A stretch of 64,000 nucleotides of DNA from Symsagittifera roscoffensis (taxonomy: Eukaryota > Xenacoelomorpha > Acoela > Convolutidae): the NCBI RefSeq assembly GCF_963678635.1, contig NC_087070.1, positions 1,914,512 through 1,978,511 on the forward strand. The letters run 5' to 3'. The first letter of the stretch is position 1. Every line of letters starts with the position of its first letter. Shown here in pieces: positions 1-12,000 of this stretch. The notes beneath the pieces were generated by a model that was not told the DNA's origin, did no database searches, and was given only the letters and a program-made list of their open reading frames with translations. The translations under genes and the position numbers were made by a program.

Positions 1-152
1 TTAAGTACTTTCTCAGAAAGACGAAATCTGAGCTGCTTCAAAAATTTCGAAGCAAAAAAAATCAGAAAAAAAAATAATATGGGAGGCAGTGGAGTGCGGA
101 GAATTTTTTCTAGGGGAAAATTTTTTCAACTTCATTTTTAGGTCGACCAATG

Positions 153-504
153 GGGTTTTATGCACTAAATGGCCCAAAATCAGTAATTCATACATGGTCC
201 GGCTTTTAAATTTAAATTCGAAGCAGTAAATTGATTAGCCGAAATAATCAAAAGTATAGAACTTTTGTTCTGGTGAAAGCATTTTACTGAAATTTTCGTG
301 GCTGGGCGAAGTTTCATAAGTGACTTGAAATTAGTTAAATTATTTGACCAATTTCAGCTAATAACATTCCCGCATCTATTGGAATTGTTGATTGAAATGC
401 TTGACCGCGTTGCTAGGCTGAAATTAGCCAATCAGGTTCGACCGCATAAAATTCAGCTCAAGATATAGAAAAAATGATTTTGGGCCGTTTAGTGCATAAG
501 ACCT
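153..504. mobile_element. hAT-like non-autonomous MITE, ~352 bp
   Basis: The ends are inverted repeats of about 29 bp: 154-182 (GGTTTTATGCACTAAATGGC, then CCAAAATCA) pairs with 475-503 with two mismatches. It is flanked by GACCAATG (145-152) and GACCAATT (505-512), a 7-of-8 match that looks like an 8-bp target-site duplication, the length made by hAT transposases. No coding capacity is visible. Assignment to hAT rests only on duplication length. Confidence 0.6.
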
Positions 505-1194
505 GACCAATTTGATTTTCCTAGCTCTCCGAAAAAACTATGAGAACCCTATTTTGCAAAAAAAAATTCTGCGCCGCAAGCCACTTTTGAAATAAAAAAA
601 CTGCTCAAAACGTCATTTTCTGCCTGTTTTTTCTGTTTCAAAATTTGCTTTTTAAAAAGTTGACCAAATATCCCGCACGCCGTTTCCCCCAAAAAAAATT
701 GACCAAAAATTTCCCGCACGCGCTTCCCCTCAATTTTAGTTATAGTGGCGCCAAAGGCGACTTGTAGAAAACTTCTGAGGTTGGCCCTCCCTTTCTCCCC
801 TTGGCAAGCTACTGAGGTGAGGGTACAAAGGAAAAATACCATTTGTTATGCAATTTAAGACTTTATTTATATGCGTTTATGATTTTTTTCCTCGCCAAAA
901 TTTTCAAATTTTTTATTCAATGAATTACCTCGTTTACCAGTAATTCAGTAACAGTTCGATGACCTCAGTAACTAGAGTCAAAGAGTATATTTAAAGAAAT
1001 ACGGCTCTGTTCCACGGAAAACGAAGCAGAAACTCTTGGACTAGAAATGTGAGCTTTTGACCTTTTTTCGAACTTTAGAAAGTGGAACGAGTGGCTCTAG
1101 AAAGTGTAACGAGTTGGCTTTCCCGGCTTTCGTAAAACCTAGAGCATGGCCTTATTTAAATTCTCAAAATATTCTCGAAATGTATTACTGCAAT
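505..1194. other. AT-rich intergenic spacer
   Basis: No convincing coding exon or repeat was found. On the minus strand AATAAA signals occur near 862-867 and 907-912, downstream of the 1195-1590 reading frame, and could serve its 3' end. Confidence 0.4.
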
Positions 1195-1590
1195 CTAATT
1201 TTTTTCAGCCAAATTAAATCCAATTATACTGACACAATCATTGTCGCTATCTGAGTCGTCTTCAACCGTGACTGGTTCCTGATTCTTATTATCGGTTTCT
1301 TCTGGTTGTTTACTCTTCTCATCTGTAATATCCACAACCTCTGGCTTCTCAGAACTTTTGATGCCAGTGACCTCAGCTACTTCAGTAGCTTCTGCTTTTG
1401 TATCACCCTTGTTAACAATTTCAATAACATCATCCTTCGCCTCTTCGTTCGTTGCATCTGTTTCCATTGCCTCAGTTTCCACTTCTACTTTACCTGATTC
1501 ATTTTGGTCCGATTCATTTTTGACCTTCTTTGCAGAAGAAGTCTTCTTCTCTGTCTCAACCTCAATCACTTCAATGTCGCAATCAGCCAT
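1195..1590 (-). CDS. acidic protein with four SUMO-interaction-like motifs (terminal exon)
   Basis: An open frame of 131 codons from ATG at 1590-1588 to TAG at 1197-1195. A strong splice acceptor (pyrimidine tract ending CTTCAG, AG at 1600-1599) lies 8 nt upstream of the ATG, so a 5'UTR intron is likely; the start context is TCAAATGG. The protein is very acidic and Ser/Thr/Glu-rich, without a folded domain I recognise. Four short hydrophobic patches in acidic surroundings fit the SUMO-interaction motif: DIEVIEVE near the N-terminus, DDVIEIV in the middle, PEVVDITDE in the second half, and DSDSDNDCVSII near the C-terminus after a run of Asp/Ser that could be a CK2 site. Such tandem arrangements are known from poly-SUMO readers such as RNF4. 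No RING or other catalytic domain is visible here. The function is inferred; the exon itself is fairly convincing. Confidence 0.6.
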   Translation of the reverse strand: MADCDIEVIEVETEKKTSSAKKVKNESDQNESGKVEVETEAMETDATNEEAKDDVIEIVNKGDTKAEATEVAEVTGIKSSEKPEVVDITDEKSKQPEETDNKNQEPVTVEDDSDSDNDCVSIIGFNLAEKN

Positions 1591-1598
1591 TTGATGAT

Positions 1599-2379
1599 CT
1601 GAAGACAACAAAAAATTCTGTTCAACGGGGCAACTCAAAAAAGCATTTGCAAGGAAAATGTTTTAAAAAAACGTATTACAAAACTCTGAAATATACTGAA
1701 AAAGCGCTGAAAAACTACTTAGCATTCAGGGGTTGACACTAGTCTTACGAGCAGTACCTCATTCGCAGTACCTCAACATGTGCATGAACGTATACGTTAG
1801 TCTAAAATACCAATTTTCCGCCCAGAACTGAGAAAAATGACACAGACATATAAAAACTTCTATAGAAACTAGAGTGATGTCAAATTATGTTAGATTTTGC
1901 AGAATCAATCACAGAAACAAGTAATTTTAAATGATTTTGTTCCCTTTAAATGCGCATATTTTTTTAGCAATGCTCGTCTTTATCGCAAAATAACAAGCGA
2001 AAAAACTCAAAATGCCTTCTTCAGATACCCAAAATCTATATTCAAAGCCTGAATTCTACAGAAATGAATTTATTTGTTTTACAAAAATCAGCACATTCTC
2101 CTCGCGCAAAAAAAGCGTTAGGAAAAAAAAATTAGACAAATGGTAAAAAAATACGCTTACAAAAGAATTTAGATTAAACAGCAAGTTATTGCTTTAAAGG
2201 GGAATTGAATTTAAATTGTTAAGAGACTAAGCATGTCAGCTCTTTCTGATAAAAATGATTCAGTAAGCTAGACAAGTTGATTTCATCACAAAAACCTGAA
2301 ATAGCCAGCGCAATCAAAATTCAAAAAGAAACTGCTCACAAATTGAACCAATCTACTGAACAATGTTTCTATAAATAAA
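1599..2379. other. putative 5' intron or flank of the acidic gene
   Basis: AT-rich sequence without a recognised exon. If the acceptor at 1599-1600 is used, this stretch is intron; a matching non-coding first exon could not be located. Confidence 0.3.
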
Positions 2380-2880
2380 ACATAGCCAATCGAATAGTAG
2401 AAAAGAGTAATCAACGCAAGTAAACATTAAAAAAAACACTGACTTTGTTGAAAAATCGCACTTTTCGAATTTCAAAGAAAAAAATAGATGCCGTTTTAGC
2501 TCTTTGAATTTCTATAACGCTTTACGATTGGCAATTTTTTTGATAACATTCACCAACTTGAGAAAACTCGATCAACAGGTAAATTTTCTTATCCGCTAGA
2601 AATCTAAAAATTATATTCCACTTACGAAACGAGAAATCGTTCACGTTTTTTTTGCGCCATTTACACGTTCGTATTTGGAGTGTTATTTACGTCACTTTCA
2701 GCAGATGAATTTCAGTTGAACCCAAAAAGTGCATATATACCTAAGTGCATGCATAAAAGCAAAATATGTATGAATGCACATATGTAGTTATTAGAGCATT
2801 TTAAGACTTTTTCCTGAAAAAAAAACAGCAAGACCTATATAAGTGTCTTCACTACAAGCAGTACTCTTAATTTAGATTTT
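2380..2880 (+). repeat. dispersed repeat family C, copy 1
   Basis: Diverged copy of a ~480-bp repeat that also occurs at 4615-5066, 13430-13905 and 28130-28592. Shared landmarks in order are AGCCAA...GAAAAGAGTAATGAACGC, ...GGCCTTAAAGCTCTTTGAATT, TTTGAGAAAACTGGATCAA, ...GATCACGTTTTTCGTGACCT and a terminal ACCTATATAAG-type TATA box followed by TCTTCACTAC. This copy ends with ACCTATATAAGTGTCTTCAC. Confidence 0.6.
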
Positions 2881-4059
2881 GCGCGACCAATTAAGCAGCA
2901 ACAGTTCCTAATAAATTGCCTCAGGTTGAAAATATACCAACTTACCAAAAAAAGCAATTGAATGAGCACTTTTATTTTCGATGGAGGTTGAAAACAAATT
3001 ACCTCGTAGTAATACGCTACGCTGCACTTGGAAATAGTAAATTATTCGATAAACAAATTAAGCGATCATAAAGTAACTGAATTTTAACAATAATTTGCGG
3101 GCAAATTGTTTGAACATTGTTTACAAATCAGGTTTTTTATGAGACTGTTAGGACATTAAATTAATTATCTGGTTGAGTTAACCGGGTTGTTAATTTATGC
3201 CTTTCAAAATGTACTACACTTTTTCGATTTTATGTTTTTAAAATTAATTTACAAAAATAACTTACTTCTGTGATAATATACTCTTTTTATTTTTATGTAA
3301 CTTCATTCTAAACCAAAAATGTTGCTGGCCCAGTTCTTTTACAAAGATATACAAAGAGTTATCGTCTAAGTTCAGTTAATTTACAGTCGTCTAATTTTCT
3401 TGTCGCCTTATTTCCTGGGCCGCGCTCCGCTCGTGTACATAATTTGGGCAAACTATGAAGCCTACTTTAACAACATTCTATCGATAGTTCTTTCTCTTTG
3501 TTCGAAAAAATATTAACGTAAAAATTTTAAGAACTGAAATTAAGACGAGATAACTCCGACAAAACCAGAAAGCCGAAAGATTTAAGAAACAAGCCAACAG
3601 ACAAAAAGAGAAATGTCACTGAACTCAAGAAAACCGAAACGGTTCAAAAAAAACTCACTACGTTCATTGACACTAAGAAACCACGGCTGCCAAAACCAAG
3701 CAAATAGGAAAAGCAAACAAAACAAAATTAGCTGACAATTAATTAACTGAAAAAAACTACAAAAAAAATATCATCAAAAAAGCATCTATTTAAAACACGG
3801 GCAAGATGAACCTTGAAAAATTTGCCGGCAATCTTCAATACAAAAACTTACCCTGAAATAATCTGCTCGAGGACCTTAAGAAAAGATTACAGACCCTAGT
3901 TTCAATACATACTTTAAAGAACAGACTAAATAATCAGCGATTAATAGTTTTCATTAAATCTCAAATCTTCTTTACTATATAGTTACAGTTTGACTTAAAA
4001 GAGCAGCTAATTTTCATTCAATCTCCTTGAAATACTTAAATTAATTGAACAGTTGAAAA

Positions 4060-4295
4060 AAAAATTGAAGCAAGGATAGCCGGTTGCAGTGAAAGCAGCA
4101 CAGAACGCTCGGACCATATTCAAAAAAAAACTTGAAAAAAGTTTTTTTTTCAGAATTACGAGAACAACATATCACTCCACTCCTTCATTCATTCCCATAA
4201 TTAAATTTTGTATCCAATTTTCCCTAAAAAACAAAAAATAAGCTAAAACACCCGAAAACAAAATTGCTCCCCAGTTTTGATGGTCAGAACAACTA
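4060..4295 (+). repeat. dispersed repeat family B, internally deleted copy
   Basis: Begins with AAGGATAGCCGGTTGCAGTG and CTCGGACCAT and ends with GCTCCCCAGTTTTGATGGTC, the two ends of the longer family B copies at 10690-11311, with most of the middle missing. Confidence 0.45.
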
Positions 4296-4614
4296 ATAAC
4301 AAAATCGAGCAAAAAATTATTAGTTGGAAAGAACTAGAGCATATAGCAAAAATATGAACGTTGCAAAAAGCAACAAAGCAAATGCAGAAAACAGTCAGAG
4401 AAAAGGTGAGAGCCGAAAATAATTTTAAGTCGAAAAATAACCGTATGATTAATATTTTTGAAATCTCGCAAACATTAAAGATTTGAATATTTCCATTTGC
4501 AGGTGGCACATCTCTGGGGCAATATGTAAAAACAATCCGTGAAATTGTTAAATCAGTTGATAAAAATTTGGTTAAAAACAAATAATTACCCTAAAAGCGA
4601 TATGAAAATTGAAG

Positions 4615-5066
4615 TATAGCCAACAGAGTTTGAAAAGAGTTAATGAACGCTAGTAAACCGTAACAAAAATACTACTGATATGATTGTTTAAAAAAAAACT
4701 ACTTTTAAATTAAATAGAAAGATGGCCTTAAAGCTCTTTAAATTCTTGGAACAATCTATGATTGACCTTTTTCGATTAAAAAAATAACCCAATTTGAGAA
4801 AACCGGATCAAAAGATAAATTTTTTTTATTCCGTTGGGATAGTTGAAAATTAAATTCTACTTTCGAAACTAAAAATGGATCACGGTTTTCATGACCACTA
4901 AACTTATGCTGTTCGATAGTATAATTCCTTGTAACAAAGGAAAGGAATTGAACTTGAAAGAAATCAAAAACCAAAAAATCAAATTTGGCAGGAGCAATTT
5001 TTTTTCCTAAAAAAAAACATCACGACCTATATGAGAGTCTGAACTACGTTCACCAACTCTCAATAA
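4615..5066 (+). repeat. dispersed repeat family C, copy 2
   Basis: Same order of landmarks as the other family C copies, including AACCGGATCAAAAG, GATCACGGTTTTCATGACC and the terminal CACGACCTATATGAGAGTC. No reading frame is conserved between copies, so the short frames here are not genes. Confidence 0.6.
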
Positions 5067-5309
5067 AAGAAAAGCAAACTTCAACGCCAACTTCATTTTC
5101 TTCACCATTTGCCTTTTCGTTATTTGAAATTATAAATTACCTTTTTACTGTTAGAAAACGAATTTGAATTGAACTGAAACAACAATCAAAGCCAAAAGCA
5201 AAAAATCTCAAGTTCGTTCAATGACCCCTAAAAAAGATTTTCTCCAAGTTTTGTTATCTAACGATTCGCCATCAGGCTAGAGAATAACCAATACACTAAT
5301 TGAGATTAA

Positions 5310-5345
5310 TTTTTGAACAACAGCAAGCTTGCTGTTGTTCAAAAA
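5310..5345. repeat. perfect 36-bp palindrome
   Basis: The 18 bases TTTTTGAACAACAGCAAG are followed immediately by their exact reverse complement, with no spacer; the centre is AAGCTT. It could extrude as a cruciform or be a foldback remnant. No transposon ends or target duplication were recognised around it. Confidence 0.9.
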
Positions 5346-5855
5346 TAACCGTTGAAAATTCAACCGATTACCATACAGAAAACCCATTTTTACAAAAATT
5401 ATGATTGCTACATTTTTAGCACGTTTATATAACTCAGAACTTTTATTATATACCACTACCCTGTGTATAGAATGAATATTTGAAAAAAAAAACTTGAAAT
5501 GAGACGAAAACCCAACAGTTTAACTAACAATCTAGCAATCAGCTTAACTAAAATCCGCCTCTTGAATAAACAAAAATTTCAGTAAGCTCGAAAGCTTGTG
5601 AAACTGACCGTTCTATTTGAGAAAACTAACTTCCAGCCATCCTATATTCAAGATTGAGCTTCCCCAAATTGAAATGCTTGGCGCACTTTTGACACTTCTG
5701 ACCGTTCGATTGAAAAACTTGCTGGTTCTAAGAGTATAATTACTTTGTTACTGACTTAAAAAGGTAAGTGAGACCAAATATAAACTCTGATTAAATCTAC
5801 AAAAAACTAAAACTTAAGTCCAATTATTTAAATCTGCATAAGATTAAAGAAATAT

Positions 5856-6023
5856 TTAAATAGCATAATTTGTGCTCAGAGTCAAATAGCCAACTACCAA
5901 TAGAGATGTCCCTAATAAGTCACTGAAGGCGGTCAAGTAAGGAATACTGCAATTGTCTGGATCGTATCCCAACTTCCAGATCACGTGAACTAGCCAATCT
6001 GCACACATCAGCAGCACAAACAC
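5856..6023 (-). CDS. SLC41: SLC41 last coding exon
   Basis: 56 codons including TAA. Acceptor TTTAG at 6025-6024. Encodes a membrane segment with [10 protein letters not shown], then the second conserved motif [19 protein letters not shown] and a short hydrophobic tail ending TNYAI. Joins the preceding exon in phase 0 to give an [12 protein letters not shown] sequence typical of the family. Confidence 0.9.
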   Translation of the reverse strand: MFVLLMCADWLVHVIWKLGYDPDNCSIPYLTAFSDLLGTSLLVVGYLTLSTNYAI

Positions 6024-9000
6024 CTAAACATTGTTCATAATTCATAACGGGAAAAGTTTTTGTACATTTTCCGCAAATTTTGAGAAATTTGATGTCAACA
6101 AAAACTATTATTATCTCCATTCATTGAAGATGAGAAAAAAAAACACTTATTGGACGTGATTTTTTGAAAATTTTGTTTTAATAAGTGTTGGTGTTTGTGT
6201 AATTTATGATTAACGTAAAAAATTTATATTTTCGACAAACTAAAGTCCTAGTTTCTGCAAAAAAAAAGTAAAACTACGAAAGAAAAAAGCATCGAAAACT
6301 TTACACGTTTGTCAACAAAAAATGGAAAAACCAACCTAAAAAACATCGTTTACTCGGATGAAACTCGTAATTTCCCCAAAACACGCTGCTCGCGATATAT
6401 TTTTAATCGAATTTCGACAAAAACAGTCATGTTTGGGGGCGAGACAACATTACCCAGCCCACAAAAACAGCCTAAAAATTACATGTAGATTCTAACCAGG
6501 GGCACAACTGCGGTTTTCCGCGAAGAGTTGAACAGCTCATATGTTCGCCCTTTACCTGGTGGATAAATCTTCTTAATCTCTCAATTTTTTTTCAAGAGTT
6601 TGCATTCAAAAATCAACTGACCTGGATAAAAGAAGCCAAACAGAACACAGGGTAGAACAGCAAAGGCAAGTCGAGAGAAGAAGCTGAAGTCTGAAGCAGT
6701 ACAAATAGAACATCGCCGGGAATGACCAAACCAAGTAGCACAACTGCACTTTTCGAATGCGGGTTCGATCCACAGCTGAACGTCGATAAAAACCGACTGT
6801 TAACCGCACACCAAGAATCTTTAAATTTCTCGTCCAAATTCTCGTTACATTTTGGTACCAAGTCGTCATTTTCTTCTTGTAACGTCTGATAGCTCATTGT
6901 TGGTTTTCTTGGCGAGTTTGCGTGCAGGTGTGTGCATATTCTTGAAGCCTGAATCGCGACTAGATTTCCACCTGTTCCGCATATGACGGGACTAAAAGCT
7001 GCAAACGTCCTGAATCCCTTTTGTGCTTTGTCTAGAATAAGCCCTCCTAATGAGCTGATCATCATAGCTGATATAATTGGAGTCCAACTTTGCTTGATGA
7101 CGTCACGAACAGAGGGGTTCTGGTTACAGACGTATGACCAAAATGGGATGACCATAATTATGATGAGAAGAAAAGCTATTTGGATTCCGACCAGATCGTC
7201 TATTAGCAGGCATTTTTCTATTATACCCCGCATGTTTTTTTCTTATTCTTTTATATTTGTATCGAATAATGCAGCGACAACTGAGCGAACAAAAAAATGT
7301 TTCCAACACAGAAACAACCGGTTATATTTCTCATAATGAAACCGCGCAACCTCGAAAACACAATTTTGCTATCTCTATACAGGTTATTATTTTATCATCA
7401 TTTTAATTCTATTTCCCATAAATTTCTGAATACTCTGAATTTTATGCAAATATATCTGTCGCGTTGAATGCAAGAAGTTCAGAACACGATAGACATATTT
7501 GCATAATCTTATGCACTCCTTTTTGATAAAACGTGATATTTAAAACAAAAAAGAGAAGGCATTACACATGATGCGACTGTATAACTAATGAGGTACACCA
7601 GAAAAGTGCCTATGGTTTCGTAGAAGAAGGAGCTGACGCAGGCAAGAATGGAGATCGTGATGAGGTCTCCGAGACTTGCGGCAACAGGAGTTGCGATGTT
7701 GTCGGGGTTTAGATTCAACTTGCGCGACAGACACACGACCAGAATCATCAACACGCCTAGCAACACACTACACAGTTCACAAGAAGTTTTCAAAATTTAT
7801 ACACTATATGGTATATAGATAAAATAAATTGTCAATCGCTTCAAACGGATCCTATTCTAAGCTCAAGTTAATAAAAAATGACTTATAACATATATCTTAA
7901 ATTTGGTATCATTGACACGTTGAACATAAAAAGATAAAAAGATTAAGCAAAACGGGCATTCTTAAAAAAAATTTCGCAGATATTTTTTGAAGTTTTGAAC
8001 TTTTTATTGCAAAAATTGAGTTAAAAAAATTTGAAAACATATTTTCACTGTAGTTAGGTTTCATGGCTTATTCTTCTATAATAAGCCTGCTTACTAGCTT
8101 TACTCGCTCGAAATTAGGCTAAAAGTTTCAATTTTTCGGAATTCTTTATGTCGTTCGAATCACGACTGAAAGGGCTTTTATTTTGCGTAGGAAAAAACGA
8201 AAACACCCAAATACAAAGTTCCTCCCCATTTTCAATGGCCAGAACAATAAGAAGTTCTAAAAATTCGAAAAAAAACAAAGAACTCGACATCGGTAAGTGA
8301 AAATTCAAGTCCTTTGAGAGCATTGAAAACTGTTTCTACACAGCCTACATATTTTAATGGATACTTTTTTCTGAAGTTGCCCTTTAAAACATCGATTGCG
8401 CTTTTTGATGCTTTTTCGAGTGATTGCTTACTGAAAGTTTAAAAGGTTTTTTGCCCGATGAAATCGATTTGACTAAATTACAACCTTCTCAATTTCAAAT
8501 TAAGAATAATAACATTTTTCGAATATAACATCAATCTTTTTAATTTTTTGTTGTTGTTTGTTCTTTTTTTGTTTGTTCATTGGTTATTGCATCGCATAGT
8601 ATTATCGGTAAACATCTAAAATTTATCCACTATTAACGCTAAACATCCAAACATCATCCAAAATTATTGCTAAACATCCAAAAAATACTACTGCTCAAAA
8701 CTACTTGCATCTGGTGTATTTTTTAGTTCCGACCATTGGAAATGGGCAGAAACTTTGAATTCGGGTGTGTTTTAGTTTTTCTTTTTCTTGTTTTCCGCGC
8801 AAAATCAGGTACCACAAATAATCATCGGGAAAGGTCGAGTGATATACAAAACTAAAGCCCTATCACTCGTGAATCGAACGAAACTGTAAAATATCCGAGT
8901 GTTGAGAAAAAACTCGTTCAAAATGTTTGATTTGTTGTTCAATTTCGAGCGAGTAACATTAGTTATTTGGAAATTTACTAATTTTAAAATAATTTTAGTC

Positions 9001-12000
9001 TGACAAAAAATGAATTTAGTATCAAAATAACTTGATTTGTTTGTTTAATTTAGCGCTTATTTAGCAATAAAAATTTTCAAAATTTCAAAATTTTCCTTTT
9101 TGTTTGTTATTCATGTTTTGCAGAAATGGTTAGTCGATCTTGCCTAATTCGCTAAACTATCACACATTTGTATAGTACTCGAATCACACTGCTCACTAAA
9201 ACGACACTAATTTGAAGAAAACAAAAGAAGAAACCTTTTTCGAGTTTTTTTTTCATGAAAATGGTCGGAAGATACTGTGCTACTTGCACAGCAACCGGCT
9301 ATCCTTGTTATCTAATTTAAATTTAATTGAAGTTATTTCAATAGCGAGTTGACTTTCAGTAGGCGCATTTCTTTTATCCTCTCCAATTTTATGTAAATGA
9401 ATGTATTGATATCATTTGTTTGTAATTAGTTGACACAACAGAGGCAAAGTTGTAATTCGCATACACAAGCAAAAATAAGAACAATAAAGCTAATGGGGAA
9501 ACTAAATGAGTAACTTTGAGTCTACAAAATTTCTTACGTGAACCACGCCAATTATGAGTCTATATAATTGCTAAGTGACGCACGCCAATTATGACGCATT
9601 AGAAGTACCAGATAATTTGAAGAAAAAAAAACAAACTAACATGCCTCAATTTATAAAGCGGACGCATTTTAACTAGTATATGAAAAAAAAACATCAAAAA
9701 CATCCCCACCCTGCCCAGGTTCGAACCCTTATTTTGCTGCGGGTTTACTTCCCTACCTCTACGCTACAGATCCATGATACCTTGAAGATAAAGTATTATA
9801 TGTAATATAATAGTCTGTGTTAATATTCTTAGCATTGGCTGTACTTAATAGCTGGTGATTCATCAGAATTAACTTTCAAAATGAACACTAATATTTGCGA
9901 CTTAGGTTGGAAAAAAAAGAGTTATAGTTTGTTTCAACATCACTTAGGATAAATAAATAAAAAAATTTATCTTTCTTTCTTTCTTTATTTCTTTCTTGAA
10001 AAACTCGAACTCTTTCAAGTTGTTCCGATTTGATTAACAGTTTCAAATTGAAGCCTGTAAGGATAGTGAAAAAAAAAATGATTCTCACTTAGTACAATGT
10101 TGACCAGGATTGAGGTGATAACTGAGGCGGAGCAGAGCACCACTGCGTTACTCAACTGGAGCAGATGCCAGCTTTGAACTGCAGCTAGAGCATACGCAAT
10201 CAGGGCTGCCAGGAGACCCACGACTGTTGACTGCAGCTGAAACATGCTAATCTGCTTCAACTAGGATAAAAACATTTCAGCCATTTTTTCGAGACAACTC
10301 AATCAAGATGCTTAGATCAAAAATGGCATTGGCAAGTAAAAGCTCTTGGTCCACTTCCCTTACATTCGAAACACGATATGAGATACATTCATGAATCAGC
10401 GTTTGCTGGTAATAAAACTTTTCTCAGAAGGTCTCTAAATATAATAAGCTGTTTTAGATTTTTCTTATATCGTCCTTGACTGAGTTGTCTCGCTTCTTTT
10501 ATGGCAATTGTCCTGATTTAAATTTAGCCGAGTTGTTTAAATCTGAGTTGAATGCAGGCTACTGCGGCACACACACACACAAACACAAAAAACACGAACA
10601 TTCTGACTCACAAAAAACTTAAAAAAAGTTAAAAGTTAAAAAAATTTCAAGACTAATTAGGAGTTATTAAGTCTCCCTCACCCTCAAAACACATAACAAA
10701 AAATAAGGATAGCCGGGGGCTGTGCAAATAGCACTGAATATTCCGACCATAATCTTAAAAAAACACATAAGAAGCTTTTTCATTTTTTTTTCTTCAAATT
10801 AGTGATGTTTTTGCGAGTCGCGTGATAAAAGGACGTAACAACAACCAAAAATTTGGGCATAATCAATAATCATTAACAAATAGAACAGGCAAATCGAGCA
10901 ACGGTTTTAGCCTTAAAAAGGCAAAAAAAAATTCATTTTTTTTTGCAGAAATTCGTTCGAAATTTGGAAGTTTTTACTGCAAAGATGGCGCTAAAAAACT
11001 TCGGTAAATAATTTTACTGGAGTTCAACTAAAATTTCATGGCTTACTCTTCTATATTAAGTCTGCGCGTTTGTTTACTCACTCGAAATTAGACCAAAAAT
11101 CAAAAATTTCAAATTGATTTCTCTGGATACTGGGAGTTATTTTTTTGAAATTTTTAAGTCGTTCGAATTACGACTGAAAGAGCTTTTATTTTTTATATCA
11201 CTCAACCTATTCTGGCGAGTATTTGTGGTACCTAATTTTGCGCGGAAAACAAAAAAAAAAGAAAAACTAAAACAGACCCGAATACGAAGTTCCTCCCCAT
11301 TTTCAATGGTCGGAACAAAAATTCGCATGTCGAACGGTATAATGCAATATGAGGCCACAAAATGATATAACAGGGGCCGATACGTATCAAGCCAAACAAA
11401 GAAGAAAAAAAAACAAAAAAAAAAGAAATTTTACACAGAGGCAAAATTGCACTTCGCATACACAAGCAAAAAAAATGACCGATAATGCTAGTGGGAAAAA
11501 CTGAAGAGAAAAAAACTTTGAGTCTACAAAATTTTTTAAGTGACGCACGCTAATTATGATTCTAAATTATTGCTAAATGATGCAAGCCAATTATGACGCA
11601 TTAGCAGTACCATTTAATTCGAAAAAAAAATTACCAACTAACATGCCTCAATTTATAGAGCGGACGCATTTTACTAGTATACAAAAAAGTTCATTAAAAA
11701 CATCCCACCCTGTCCCTCTCATTTTTTTGCGGGTCTCCTTCCCTACCTCTACACTAGAGACCCATGATACCTTGAAGCTGAAAAGCTTTTTTTAATAAGA
11801 AGCTTTTTCATTTTTTTTTCTTCAAATTAGTGTTGTTTTTGCGAGTCGCGTGATAAAAGGACGTAACAACAACCAAAAATTTGGGCATAATCAATAATCA
11901 TTAACAAATAGAACAGGCAAATCGAGCAACGGTTTTAGCCTTAAAAAGGCAAAAAAAAATCATTTTTTTTTGCAGAAATTCGTTCGAAATTTGGAAGTTT

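Noticed and set aside
4243-4581. 112-codon minus-strand hydrophobic frame
   Set aside because: Overlaps a family B repeat end; Phe/Ile/Leu-rich as expected from AT-rich antisense sequence; no splice signals or homology recognised.
9706-9781. Functional tRNA gene
   Set aside because: A and B boxes are present but acceptor and T stems do not pair; it is part of a multi-copy repeat.
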